Assembly: GCF_009183415.1 (NCBI RefSeq)
Contig: NZ_WEHU01000007.1
Span: 124,001-188,000, forward strand
Direction: 5' to 3'
DNA length: 64,000 nt
DNA from: Bacillus sp. B1-b2
GTDB taxonomy: Bacteria; Bacillota; Bacilli; Bacillales; Cytobacillaceae
This document shows, one piece after another, positions 56,160-64,000 of this stretch (position 1 is its first letter; the number at the start of each line of letters is the position of its first letter). The notes below the pieces were generated by a model. That model was not told where the DNA came from, searched no databases, and was given only the letters and a program-made list of their open reading frames with translations. The translations under genes were made by a program, and so were the position numbers.

Positions 56160-57206
56160 ATGAAAAGAGTAATAACGTTATTAACATTAATACTAATTTT
56201 AGGAGTATTAAAACCAGTGCATTTGCTTGCAGATGAGTTACCTTTAGCATCCTGTAGCATGACAATTAATTCAGATAAGGCTACACAAGCTAACCCAGCA
56301 AATGCAAGTGGATTATGCAGAGATATAGTGTATGGATATTATGCAAAGGCTGCAGATACTTTTAATATTTTTGGTGGGGTTCATCAATCTGTAACAAAAA
56401 GTGGTCAAAAGTTTATAGTACCCGTTTTTTCAGATAAACACACTCATGCAGAATTAACGGTTTATATTAACAGGGTTGCTACTAAGCCAACTCCTAAACC
56501 TACACCGAAGCCTGAGCCAAAGCCCGAACCTAAACCTACACCAAAGCCTGAGCCTAAACCAGACCCTAAACCTGCACCAAAGCCTAAACCAGAGTCCAAA
56601 CCGGTTACACAACCGAATTCTGATAATAAAGCAACAAAACCTTCTACTTCTACAGGTAGTAAAAATTCAAGCAATACCAATACTAGTAAAAATAACTCAA
56701 CTAATACTTCAAAATCGAGTTCTAGTAAAAGCAACTCAACTAATCTATCAAAATCAAGTGGAACAAGCAATAATTCAGAAAGTAAAAAAACAAACAGCAG
56801 TTCTTCTTCCAATAGTTCATCAAAATCAAGTCAAAGTAGTTCTTCCGATAGAAGCAATAACGAGGAAAATAAAGTTGTTGCCTCTGTAACAAAGATAAAG
56901 GAAGGAAGTAATACATCTACTGATAAAAATGATAATAAAACAAAAGAAAGCACAATGGAAACTGAGCAGAAAAAAGAAAGTTCTGATAAAAACGACCCTT
57001 CTACTGAAAACAAGGAAGATAACATGGATACCAATATTACAAATGAAAACAATGATAATATTAAAGAAGAAGCAACTCGTTCTTCAATTCTAGATGAAGA
57101 TGAGTCTAAATCTAGTAAACTCCCAATAATTATTTCGGTAGTAGGAGTACTAATTATCGGAGCTGCAGTAATCTTCATTATTAGAAAGAAAAAATTAAAA
57201 ATTTAA
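56160..57206 (+). CDS. cell-surface protein with Pro-Lys stalk and C-terminal anchor helix
   Basis: 348 residues from ATG 56160 (GAGAGGGG box). Signal peptide (VITLLTLILILGVLKPVHLLA), an ~85-residue domain with two cysteines (CSMTIN…GLCRDIVYGYY), P-K-P-(E/T)-P-K repeats (about residues 107-150) that could span the wall, a Ser/Asn/Lys-rich stretch, an acidic stretch, and a C-terminal helix LPIIISVVGVLIIGAAVIFI then IRKKKLKI. No LPxTG. Similar to pilus-operon surface adhesins; function unknown. Confidence 0.75.
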   Translation: MKRVITLLTLILILGVLKPVHLLADELPLASCSMTINSDKATQANPANASGLCRDIVYGYYAKAADTFNIFGGVHQSVTKSGQKFIVPVFSDKHTHAELTVYINRVATKPTPKPTPKPEPKPEPKPTPKPEPKPDPKPAPKPKPESKPVTQPNSDNKATKPSTSTGSKNSSNTNTSKNNSTNTSKSSSSKSNSTNLSKSSGTSNNSESKKTNSSSSSNSSSKSSQSSSSDRSNNEENKVVASVTKIKEGSNTSTDKNDNKTKESTMETEQKKESSDKNDPSTENKEDNMDTNITNENNDNIKEEATRSSILDEDESKSSKLPIIISVVGVLIIGAAVIFIIRKKKLKI

Positions 57207-57273
57207 AATTGTTATTTATTGATTCCCCATTTAATTTGCTTTAAAATATTTAATATAAACTTTTATATTAAAT

Positions 57274-57336
57274 GGGAACGACCCAAGACGAAGTAGTTTA
57301 ATAAACTGCTTTAGTTTTGGGTCGTTTTTTATTATT
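57274..57336 (+). promoter_or_regulatory. 5' leader with intrinsic terminator (family member 4)
   Basis: AATGGGAACGACCCAAGACG…TTTTGGGTCGTTTTTTATT; TATATT (57264-57269) lies 5 bases before GGG. Nearly identical to the leader at 41906 of the S1-domain gene. Confidence 0.8.
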
Positions 57337-57385
57337 AGGAGGTGAAATGTTAATTTTTTTACAAAGAATAGAAAGCGGGATTTAA

Positions 57386-60300
57386 ATGAGAAATGCAAAG
57401 ATTTTTTTTCTGATTCCTATTTTATTTTTTTTATTTTTACTTTTTATTCAAGAGCATCATGCTCACGCAAGTACTGGTGATGAAGATATATATAATGTTT
57501 CATCAACGGTTAAGAATAATTGGAATAACCTAATGGGATCAAAAGATTTCACTATGACTAGTGGAAGAAAAATAGTTTACGATGTATATTCAGACAAGTT
57601 TGTTACAAATGGTTATCAAGTTACAACAAAAAATTTTGGGAAAGGTAGTCAAAAATATATTAGATTTTCGGGTTGGTCAGTATTATTTGGACATCGTGAA
57701 CATACCTCTTCTAACCAAGATACGTATATAGTTGCTAGAAAATCATCTGGTGATAGTGGTATCGGCACAGTAAAAATTTATAAAACAGTTCAAGGAAGTT
57801 TAGATGCAACTGAGGATCTAGAATATAATAATCAAGGGGCTGGCATATGGAACCAATGTCCATCTAGTGCAACAAATAGATGGAACGATGATTGCAATAT
57901 GAAATATCAAGATGTAAGTTTTAATGCTTATTTACCCTTAGAAGAGCTTTTCAATAAAAAAGAAAAAGCTAATTGGGATTTATTTATCGTTAAAAAAGTG
58001 CAAAATCAAATTGTGTATACGCCACTTATTCTTCCTTTCGAATTTAGTAATAAAGCATATGAGGGAGGAAAGTTATCGCTTTCAAGTGGTACCAATACTA
58101 ATACCTTAGAAATGAATGCAGAAGGTGTATTACGAAGGAAAACGCCCAGAGAAAGTGCACCCTCTGTCATTGATGAATTAGGTAATAACAGATACTTCAC
58201 TCAAGGGAAAACTTATACAAAAGTCGATTTTGAAGAATCACAAACAGCTGTTTGGTATGGAGTTAGAAGTCCACATGATAGTAATAAAACCAAATGGGCA
58301 AATACCGCATATTTTACTTTTAAAGGAGATCAAGCTAAATTATCATTTCAACCAAATAGACCTCCTATTGCAAAATGGGAATGGGATCCTTCCAATAACG
58401 TCTATAATGATACAACTGTCAAAATGATAAACAATTCGTCTGATCCCGATGGCGACCCTTTAACTTACAAATGGTACAGGAAACCATATGGATCAGCTGA
58501 TAGTAATTATGTTCAAATATCAACTGCTAAAACGCCATCTAGCTTTAAGATTGCAAAAGGAAAGTATACCTTTAAATTAGTAGTTTCTGATGGAAAAGAA
58601 GAGGCAGAAGCTGGACATGCTTTATATGTAAATAACAGGCCTCCTGTTGCAAAATGGGAATGGGATCCTTCCAATACTATTTATAATGATACACCAATCA
58701 AGATGGTTAATAGTTCTTCAGATCCTGACGGAGATTCTTTAACATATCGCTGGGTAAGAAAACCATATGGCAGCGCAGATAGTAATTATGTGACTGTGTC
58801 TACTGCAAAAACGCCGTCAAGTTTCACTATAGGAAAGGGAGACTACACCTTTAAACTCACTGTTTCTGATGGAGAAGATGAAAGTGTTGTCGGTCATGCC
58901 TTATATGTTATTAATAGACCTCCAATAGCTGATTTCACTTGGAATCCTAGTACCATTTACAATGATACTTCTGTTTCTTTCAGTAATAAATCTTCAGATG
59001 TCGACGGTGACTCATTAACGTATAAGTGGGAAACTCAAAAGCCTAATGAGACTACCTGGAGTACATTTTCTACTTCTAAAGACCCTCCTTATACTTTGAA
59101 TAAAAAGGGCGTTTGGAAAGTTCGTTTAACTGTCTCAGATGGAGAGGCCAGCCATAATGTAACTAAAAATATTACTGTACAGAATAGAGCACCAGCTGCC
59201 GATTTTTCTTGGAGTCCTAGTACCATTTACAATGATACTTCTGTTTCCTTCAGTAATAAATCTTCAGATGCTGACGGTGACTCTCTAACGTATAAGTGGG
59301 AAACTCAAAAGCCTGATGACACTAATTGGAGTACGATTTCGACTTCTAAAAATCCCTCTTATACCCTAAATAAAAAGGGGATTTGGAAAGTTCGTCTAAC
59401 TGTTTCCGATGGGGAAGCAAGCAATAATGTGACTAAAAATATTATTGTAAAAAACAGAGCGCCGAATGCTGATTTCACCTGGAGTCCTAGTACCATTTAC
59501 AATGATACTTCTGTTTCCTTCAGTAATAAATCTTCAGATGCTGACGGTGACTCTCTAAGGTATAAGTGGGAAACTCAGAAACCTAATGAGACTACTTGGA
59601 GTAGCATTTCCACTTCAAAAGAACCTTCTTATACTCTAAATAAAAAGGGCGTTTGGAAAGTTCGTTTAACTGTCTCAGATGGGGAAGCTAGTCACAACGT
59701 AACTAAAAATGTTACTGTGCAGAATAGAACTCCGGTTGCTGACTTTATATGGAATCCTAGTACCATCTATAATGATACGTCCGTTTCTTTTACTAATAAA
59801 TCTACGGATGCTGATAAAGATTCTCTAACGTTTAAATGGGAAGCTCAGAAGCCAAATGAGTCTACTTGGAGTACCATCTCTTCTTCTAAGGACCCTTCTT
59901 ACACTTTAAATAAGAAAGGGGTTTGGAAAGTCCGATTAACGGTTTCAGACGGAGAAGCTAGTCATAATGTGACTAAAAACATTACCGTTCAAAACAGGAT
60001 ACCTGTAGCAGATTTCACTTGGAGTCCTAGTACTATCTATAATGATACGTCCGTTTCTTTTACTAATAAATCTACGGATGCTGATAAAGATTCTCTAACG
60101 TTTAAATGGGAAGCTCAGAAGCCAAATGAATCTACCTGGAGTACTATTTCTACTTCTAAGGACCCTTCTTACACTTTAAATAAGAAAGGGGTTTGGAAAG
60201 TCCGATTAACAGTTTCAGACGGAGAAGCTAGTCATAATGTGATTAAAAACATTACTGTTCAAAACAGGATACCTGTAGCAGATTTCACTTGGAATCCTAG

Positions 60301-61495
60301 TACCATCTATAATGATACGTCCGTTTCTTTTACTAATAAGTCTACCGATGCTGATAAAGATTCTTTAACGTATAAGTGGGAAGCTCAGAAGCCAAATGAA
60401 TCTACCTGGAGTACTATTTCTACTTCTAAGGACCCTTCTTACACTTTAAATAAGAAAGGGGTTTGGAAAGTCCGATTAACGGTTTCAGACGGAGAAGCTA
60501 GTCACAACGTGACTAAAAATGTTACTGTTAAAAATCGAGCTCCTGTTGCGGATTTTACTTGGAACCCAACAACCATTTATAATGATACCACTGTCTCTTT
60601 CACTAACAAGTCATTTGATACAGACGGTGATCCATTAACAAATATATGGGAATATCAGGAACCAAATAAAACGACTTGGACCAAATTCTCGACTGAAAAA
60701 AATCCTAAAAATATTTTCACTAAGGTGGGAGATTATAAAATAAAATTAACTGTTACAGATGATGATGGAGCTACAGGTACAAAAGAGAAAACTCTAAAGA
60801 TTACCAATAGACCACCACAAGTTACTCTTACATATACACCAAAGGATGTATATGAAGGTGATACCGTAAATGTTTGTATAAAAGTAATTGATTTAGATAA
60901 ACAACCAATGACAGTTAAATTATTTTTAGAAAAGGATTATGGGAATAAACAAACCGTTTTAACAAAATCAAATATTAACTCTGGTGAAGAGGTTTGTTAT
61001 GTTTTTGTTCCAGACGTAGGGAATTATGATTTTACTACCGAAGTGGATGATGGCCATGATAAAACGACTGTAGATATATCCTTTTATGCTAAACCACTAA
61101 TCATAAAAGGACATGTAAATCATACAGCCGATTGGAAGAAAAAGCATGAGAAACTTGGAAATACACTAGATAAATTTTTTAGTGGTGAAAAGTTTTTACT
61201 TGAAGCAGATACTTCACCTTATGAAACTATTTATGTAAAGAGTACTTTATCCGCGGTTCAAATGGATAACAAAAATACTACCTCTCCTGTTGATTTAAAT
61301 AAAGTAACTAATATATTGTATAATGGTTCGCTTTATGAAGAAAAACATCAGTACTATCCAACTATGTTGAAAGTAGGAGAAGCTAAATTTGAATTTGAAG
61401 TAAAGTATAAGAATGGAGTAATTAAAAAGGATACCGTTAAAATAAATATAATTGATAACGCATTTAACTCATCTAGATATCATCGCAAATTTTAA
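57386..61495 (+). CDS. giant secreted PKD-repeat protein
   Basis: 1369 residues. Signal peptide (IFFLIPILFFLFLLFIQEHHAHA), a ~300-residue N-terminal domain, nine PKD-like repeats of ~90 residues (each starting R-x-P-x-A-(D/K)-(F/W)… and containing NPSTIYNDTSVSF, DGDSLTYKWE and GVWKVRLTVSDGEASHNVTKN), one diverged repeat and a ~170-residue C-terminal domain. No LPxTG or C-terminal helix. Repeats 3-8 are also very alike in DNA. Probably an extracellular adhesin or sheath acting with the pilus. Confidence 0.85.
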   Translation: MRNAKIFFLIPILFFLFLLFIQEHHAHASTGDEDIYNVSSTVKNNWNNLMGSKDFTMTSGRKIVYDVYSDKFVTNGYQVTTKNFGKGSQKYIRFSGWSVLFGHREHTSSNQDTYIVARKSSGDSGIGTVKIYKTVQGSLDATEDLEYNNQGAGIWNQCPSSATNRWNDDCNMKYQDVSFNAYLPLEELFNKKEKANWDLFIVKKVQNQIVYTPLILPFEFSNKAYEGGKLSLSSGTNTNTLEMNAEGVLRRKTPRESAPSVIDELGNNRYFTQGKTYTKVDFEESQTAVWYGVRSPHDSNKTKWANTAYFTFKGDQAKLSFQPNRPPIAKWEWDPSNNVYNDTTVKMINNSSDPDGDPLTYKWYRKPYGSADSNYVQISTAKTPSSFKIAKGKYTFKLVVSDGKEEAEAGHALYVNNRPPVAKWEWDPSNTIYNDTPIKMVNSSSDPDGDSLTYRWVRKPYGSADSNYVTVSTAKTPSSFTIGKGDYTFKLTVSDGEDESVVGHALYVINRPPIADFTWNPSTIYNDTSVSFSNKSSDVDGDSLTYKWETQKPNETTWSTFSTSKDPPYTLNKKGVWKVRLTVSDGEASHNVTKNITVQNRAPAADFSWSPSTIYNDTSVSFSNKSSDADGDSLTYKWETQKPDDTNWSTISTSKNPSYTLNKKGIWKVRLTVSDGEASNNVTKNIIVKNRAPNADFTWSPSTIYNDTSVSFSNKSSDADGDSLRYKWETQKPNETTWSSISTSKEPSYTLNKKGVWKVRLTVSDGEASHNVTKNVTVQNRTPVADFIWNPSTIYNDTSVSFTNKSTDADKDSLTFKWEAQKPNESTWSTISSSKDPSYTLNKKGVWKVRLTVSDGEASHNVTKNITVQNRIPVADFTWSPSTIYNDTSVSFTNKSTDADKDSLTFKWEAQKPNESTWSTISTSKDPSYTLNKKGVWKVRLTVSDGEASHNVIKNITVQNRIPVADFTWNPSTIYNDTSVSFTNKSTDADKDSLTYKWEAQKPNESTWSTISTSKDPSYTLNKKGVWKVRLTVSDGEASHNVTKNVTVKNRAPVADFTWNPTTIYNDTTVSFTNKSFDTDGDPLTNIWEYQEPNKTTWTKFSTEKNPKNIFTKVGDYKIKLTVTDDDGATGTKEKTLKITNRPPQVTLTYTPKDVYEGDTVNVCIKVIDLDKQPMTVKLFLEKDYGNKQTVLTKSNINSGEEVCYVFVPDVGNYDFTTEVDDGHDKTTVDISFYAKPLIIKGHVNHTADWKKKHEKLGNTLDKFFSGEKFLLEADTSPYETIYVKSTLSAVQMDNKNTTSPVDLNKVTNILYNGSLYEEKHQYYPTMLKVGEAKFEFEVKYKNGVIKKDTVKINIIDNAFNSSRYHRKF
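58900..60540 (+). repeat. ~270-bp tandem repeats inside the PKD gene
   Basis: Six near-identical units, each with a segment like TACAATGATACTTCTGT and GTTTGGAAAGTTCG; unit pairs at about 59740-60000 and 60000-60270 are almost the same. Such arrays allow copy-number change by recombination. Confidence 0.85.
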
Positions 61496-61530
61496 TTAAT
61501 GTGGTCAATTATAGTATGGCTTGTCATAAT

Positions 61531-61570
61531 ACCAGTATTAACAAACTATTGTTAATACTGGTTTTTTTAT
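61531..61570 (+). terminator. terminator of the PKD gene
   Basis: ACCAGTATTAAC against GTTAATACTGGT, perfect 12-bp stem, 8-base loop and T-run. Confidence 0.9.
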
Positions 61571-61858
61571 TTATATTGGTGTTCACGAATAATAATGTCC
61601 CTTTAAACAACTATATAGTTGTTTAATAAACAATAAAGTTATTTAAAAACGAATAGTATTCATCGTAATCTTGCCAGTTCTTCTAGAACTAACGGGGCAG
61701 GAGAGTTAAAGAAGGATTTACATATTTTTTGGTGAATATTTGAATGAACTTACTAAATTTAACAGAAGATGATGTAATCCATATGGCTAGTAAATCAGAT
61801 TTATAATGAAAATTTCGCTTTTTAGAAATTATGTAGATATATGCGAAGGAGGATATAC

Positions 61859-62155
61859 ATGACTGAAATAAAAACACTTTCAATTCCAGACCCAATAACT
61901 GCCCTGCTAAATAACTATGAGATGACTATTGAAAGGTTATATATATTTAATAGGTTACTACCAGAAAGGGATACCAAAGAGAATGATTTATATCAACTAG
62001 CTGCAGAGTACTATAAAGTTTTAAAGCATGTTTCTAAAGAGCTATATAAGGATTTTTCAGTGGAATTATTACCGGTTGGAGAGTTCTTCGAAGAAATGTC
62101 CGAGAGATTGGATGACGACGAAATTCAGGAATTAATTAAACCATTCTTAGAATAA
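61859..62155 (+). CDS. small acidic protein, unknown
   Basis: 98 residues, helical and acidic (DPITALLNNYEMTIERLYIF…EEMSERLDDDEIQELIKPFLE). ATG 61859 follows AAGGAGGA; an upstream in-frame ATG overlaps that box. No family recognised. The stretch 62156-62498 after it shows no gene. Confidence 0.6.
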   Translation: MTEIKTLSIPDPITALLNNYEMTIERLYIFNRLLPERDTKENDLYQLAAEYYKVLKHVSKELYKDFSVELLPVGEFFEEMSERLDDDEIQELIKPFLE

Positions 62156-62498
62156 ATCTTGAGTAGCAAGTCCTAAATAGTGTTTCCCTAAGTTTATTAT
62201 TTTTGCTCTAGTGGTGTTTTTAACATTTATCAATAAAACCTAATGAAAAATTCTTTAGAAAGATCGTGCTACATTCCTATAATAAATAAGATGCTTCTTT
62301 TGTCGCTATAGGGGCAGGATAGTTTAAGTGAATTTCTTCACAAACCTACGAATAGCAGCTACTTTACTTTTTGGATCTGGGTATACTTCCACAAAATAAA
62401 AAATATAATGATTGGGTTTCATTAGTTAATGTATTTGTCACATTTCCTTAGATAATACATATGAACATATTAAGAATGCAGAAAGGAGAATATATATC

Positions 62499-63029
62499 GT
62501 GAAAAAATTTCTGTTTTTCGTTTTATGTATATTAATGATATCACCTTCAATTGTTAGTGCTCATTCAGGCATTGTATCATCTAATCCAAAAGAAGGAGAA
62601 ATATTAACCGAGGAATTCAATCAAATTAACCTTTATTTTAATACAACTATAAACGAAATAAGCACAATGAAACTTTTGAAGGATGGAACCGAAATTTCGT
62701 TTATTGATATTGAAGTTAAAAGCAAAAAAATGATTGGAACCTTAACAGAACCTTTAGACAATGGCTCGTATAAGATTGAATGGTATATTGTCGGGAAAGA
62801 TGGTCATCCAATAAGAGGTGAAATTAACTTTCTTGTACAAATAGAACAAAAAGAGGGAGAAAAAAATACAACTCAGCAAATCACTAATGAAGAGGAAAAA
62901 AGCCAAGTCCAAAATAATAATGATGGTATAAGTGAAAATACAGATGACAAAAACATCTTAGTAACATTAATGGGGCTATTTCTTATCTTTGCAATTGTGG
63001 TTATATGGTTAATAAGGAAAGAACTTTAA
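62499..63029 (+). CDS. CopC-domain copper-handling protein
   Basis: 176 residues. Signal peptide ending SIVSA|HSG, so the mature protein begins with His as in CopC Cu(II) sites; CopC domain motifs SSNPKEGEILTEEFNQINLYF, DGSYKIEWYIVGKDGHPIRGEINF-like and an Asp-His pair (GKDGHP); then an acidic linker and a C-terminal helix (VTLMGLFLIFAIVVIWLI). GTG/ATG start behind AAAGGAG. Extracellular, membrane-bound copper binding is likely. Confidence 0.85.
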   Translation: MKKFLFFVLCILMISPSIVSAHSGIVSSNPKEGEILTEEFNQINLYFNTTINEISTMKLLKDGTEISFIDIEVKSKKMIGTLTEPLDNGSYKIEWYIVGKDGHPIRGEINFLVQIEQKEGEKNTTQQITNEEEKSQVQNNNDGISENTDDKNILVTLMGLFLIFAIVVIWLIRKEL

Positions 63030-63133
63030 CAAAACGCACTTTAAATATTGGTTTTTGTCAGTACTTAAATTACTTACTTTTCAATATAAAGAATTAAATC
63101 AAAAGTTAAAGTATGTTATGTGTTTATATAGAA

Positions 63134-63191
63134 GATGCAGGTAAAAAAGGGAACTTCTGTCCAGTCAGAAGTTCCCTTTTTTACCTGCATC
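63134..63191. terminator. 26-bp perfect inverted repeat
   Basis: Left arm GATGCAGGTAAAAAAGGGAA plus CTTCTG is fully complementary to 63166-63191, with the loop TCCAGT. Likely a terminator between the two copC genes; unusually long and perfect. Confidence 0.8.
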
Positions 63192-63465
63192 CTTATTTAC
63201 ATATAACTTTCATTATTTCTTTATTGTATTTAAGGACCCGAAGGGTGAGGCATCAAGTGGTGATCTACTAGTGTATCATAATAAGAATGATTCGAATTTT
63301 TCAGGCTCGTAAAACGTATGTCCGTATATAATTCATATGTAAAAATAAAACTTCAATAAATAGACACATTTAATAAATTTTAATTTATGTATAATAATGA
63401 TAGCACTACTAAAATAGTGTTAATGTTTTTTCTACAAATATAATATAAATTCATAGGGGGTTACG

Positions 63466-64000
63466 ATGAAGAAAGTCATTTCTTTACTTTTAGTAGGATT
63501 GTTTTTTCTAAATGCAAATAATGCTTTTGCACATACAGGTTTAAAAAGTTCTTCACCAGAAAATGGGGAGACAGTAAAGGAAGAATTTAATCAATTAACA
63601 CTCACATTTGAGACGAAAATTGAACAGGGAAGTACATTTACTCTTGTGAATTCAGCCGGAAAGGAAATTTCCGTTCAAAATATTGAGTTATCTGATGACC
63701 AAATGACTGGAAGGTTGTCTTCACCTTTGGAGAATGATAACTATGATGTAACATGGCAAATTATTGGAGTAGACGGGCATGTTATAGAAGGGGAATATTC
63801 ATTTATAGTTGATTCGCCTGTTACAGAAGAAGAAAATACTGGTGTAACGGAGGAAAAAGCAACAGATGAATCTGTAACGGAGGAATCCACACAAGACGAA
63901 TCACAGGAAGAAGTGGATCATTCCTCCATGACTCCTGAGGAACATGCTGCTTATGAAAAGAGAAATTCAGACCCTTCCACTGTTTTAATTCCTGCAATAA
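63466..64000 (+). CDS. second CopC-domain protein, 3' end outside window
   Basis: ATG 63466 behind AGGGGG; signal peptide ending NNAFA|HTG, then CopC motifs SSSPENGETVKEEFNQLTLTF and GVDGHVIEGEYSF with the Asp-His pair, then an acidic linker and DHSSMTPEEHAAYEK, a His/Met-rich likely metal-binding piece. The frame is open to the window end after 178 codons. The 63030-63465 gap holds only the hairpin. A paralogue of the gene at 62499; membrane helices of a YcnJ/CopD type may follow outside. Confidence 0.85.
   Translation, partial: MKKVISLLLVGLFFLNANNAFAHTGLKSSSPENGETVKEEFNQLTLTFETKIEQGSTFTLVNSAGKEISVQNIELSDDQMTGRLSSPLENDNYDVTWQIIGVDGHVIEGEYSFIVDSPVTEEENTGVTEEKATDESVTEESTQDESQEEVDHSSMTPEEHAAYEKRNSDPSTVLIPAI

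Noticed and set aside
56462-57178. Long minus-strand ORFs (115-116 residues) and a 137-residue plus ORF in the surface protein gene
   Set aside because: Arise from the repetitive Pro-Lys and Ser codons of the real gene.
37904-57206. Complete type IV conjugation system
   Set aside because: Only the coupling ATPase and a VirB11/TadA-like ATPase are visible; VirB4, relaxase and channel genes are not in the window.
56482-60540. Short and long direct repeats considered as CRISPR
   Set aside because: The repeats keep the reading frame and encode Pro-Lys and PKD units; there are no unique spacers of fixed length.
61690-62330. Two GGGGCAGGA-type motifs (about 61694 and 62310)
   Set aside because: Short, imperfect similarity; no structure or gene linked to them.

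Overview
The window looks like part of a large, AT-rich plasmid of a Bacillaceae (Bacillus-like) host. The evidence is the low GC content, Gram-positive ribosome binding sites with frequent GTG/TTG starts, a tubulin-type (TubZRC) plasmid partition locus of the kind known from pBtoxis and pXO1, and a conjugation-type coupling ATPase. No rRNA, tRNA or CRISPR was seen.

Region 1 (931-28547) is one 27.6-kb Tn3-family transposon. It has ~42-bp terminal inverted repeats and a perfect 5-bp target duplication (TTCTA at 926-930 and 28548-28552). Resolvase and a probable res site lie at the left end and TnpA at the right. Its insertion split a small plasmid gene whose halves rejoin in frame to give 103 codons. 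The cargo is mostly metal resistance: a CadC-like regulator, a complete resA-ccdA-resB-resC cytochrome c maturation operon, cadD-lspA, cysK, a mer operon (merR-merE-merT-merP-like-merA), an ACR3-type arsenite exporter with a dihydrolipoamide dehydrogenase, and cadC-cadA. It also carries a CYP152-type P450, a PaaK-like ligase, a methyltransferase and small Cys-rich proteins. Palindromes of the form TCAAAT-N4-ATTTGA, the CadC operator pattern, occur at four places and overlap the -35 boxes of both cadC and resA, suggesting one metal-responsive regulon. A lone Tn1546-like 38-bp inverted repeat (13294-13331) truncates a CopZ-like Fe-S gene and marks an older transposon end.

Region 2 (28548-37900) is plasmid backbone: a leftward operon of unknown proteins, including a lipoprotein and the gene broken by the transposon, a degenerate tyrosine recombinase, a secreted protein, then the maintenance block tubY, tubZ, tubR and a repeat-rich 1.2-kb tubC/origin-like region.

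Region 3 (37900-61500) holds rightward transfer and surface genes: two replication-relaxation-like winged-helix proteins, a VirD4/TraG-type coupling ATPase, an S1-domain RNA-binding protein, ribbon-helix-helix-like proteins, a probable secreted polymorphic toxin with a small membrane partner, and a Tad/type IVc pilus-like operon (two CpaE/TadZ-like ATPases, CpaB-like, TadA-like, TadB/TadC-like, three mini-pilins and two TadE-like pseudopilins). Two surface proteins follow, one with nine PKD repeats. Four of these transcription units start with related 5' leaders in which GGGAA is followed at once by an intrinsic terminator hairpin. Region 4 (61500-64000) holds a small unknown gene and two CopC-domain genes, the second cut by the window edge.

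Most interesting: the shared leader-terminator family alongside an S1 protein under the same leader; the CadC-type operators on a cytochrome c maturation operon; a 59-residue protein made almost wholly of six CxxCxGxG units; and a mini-pilin that seems to start at AUA.
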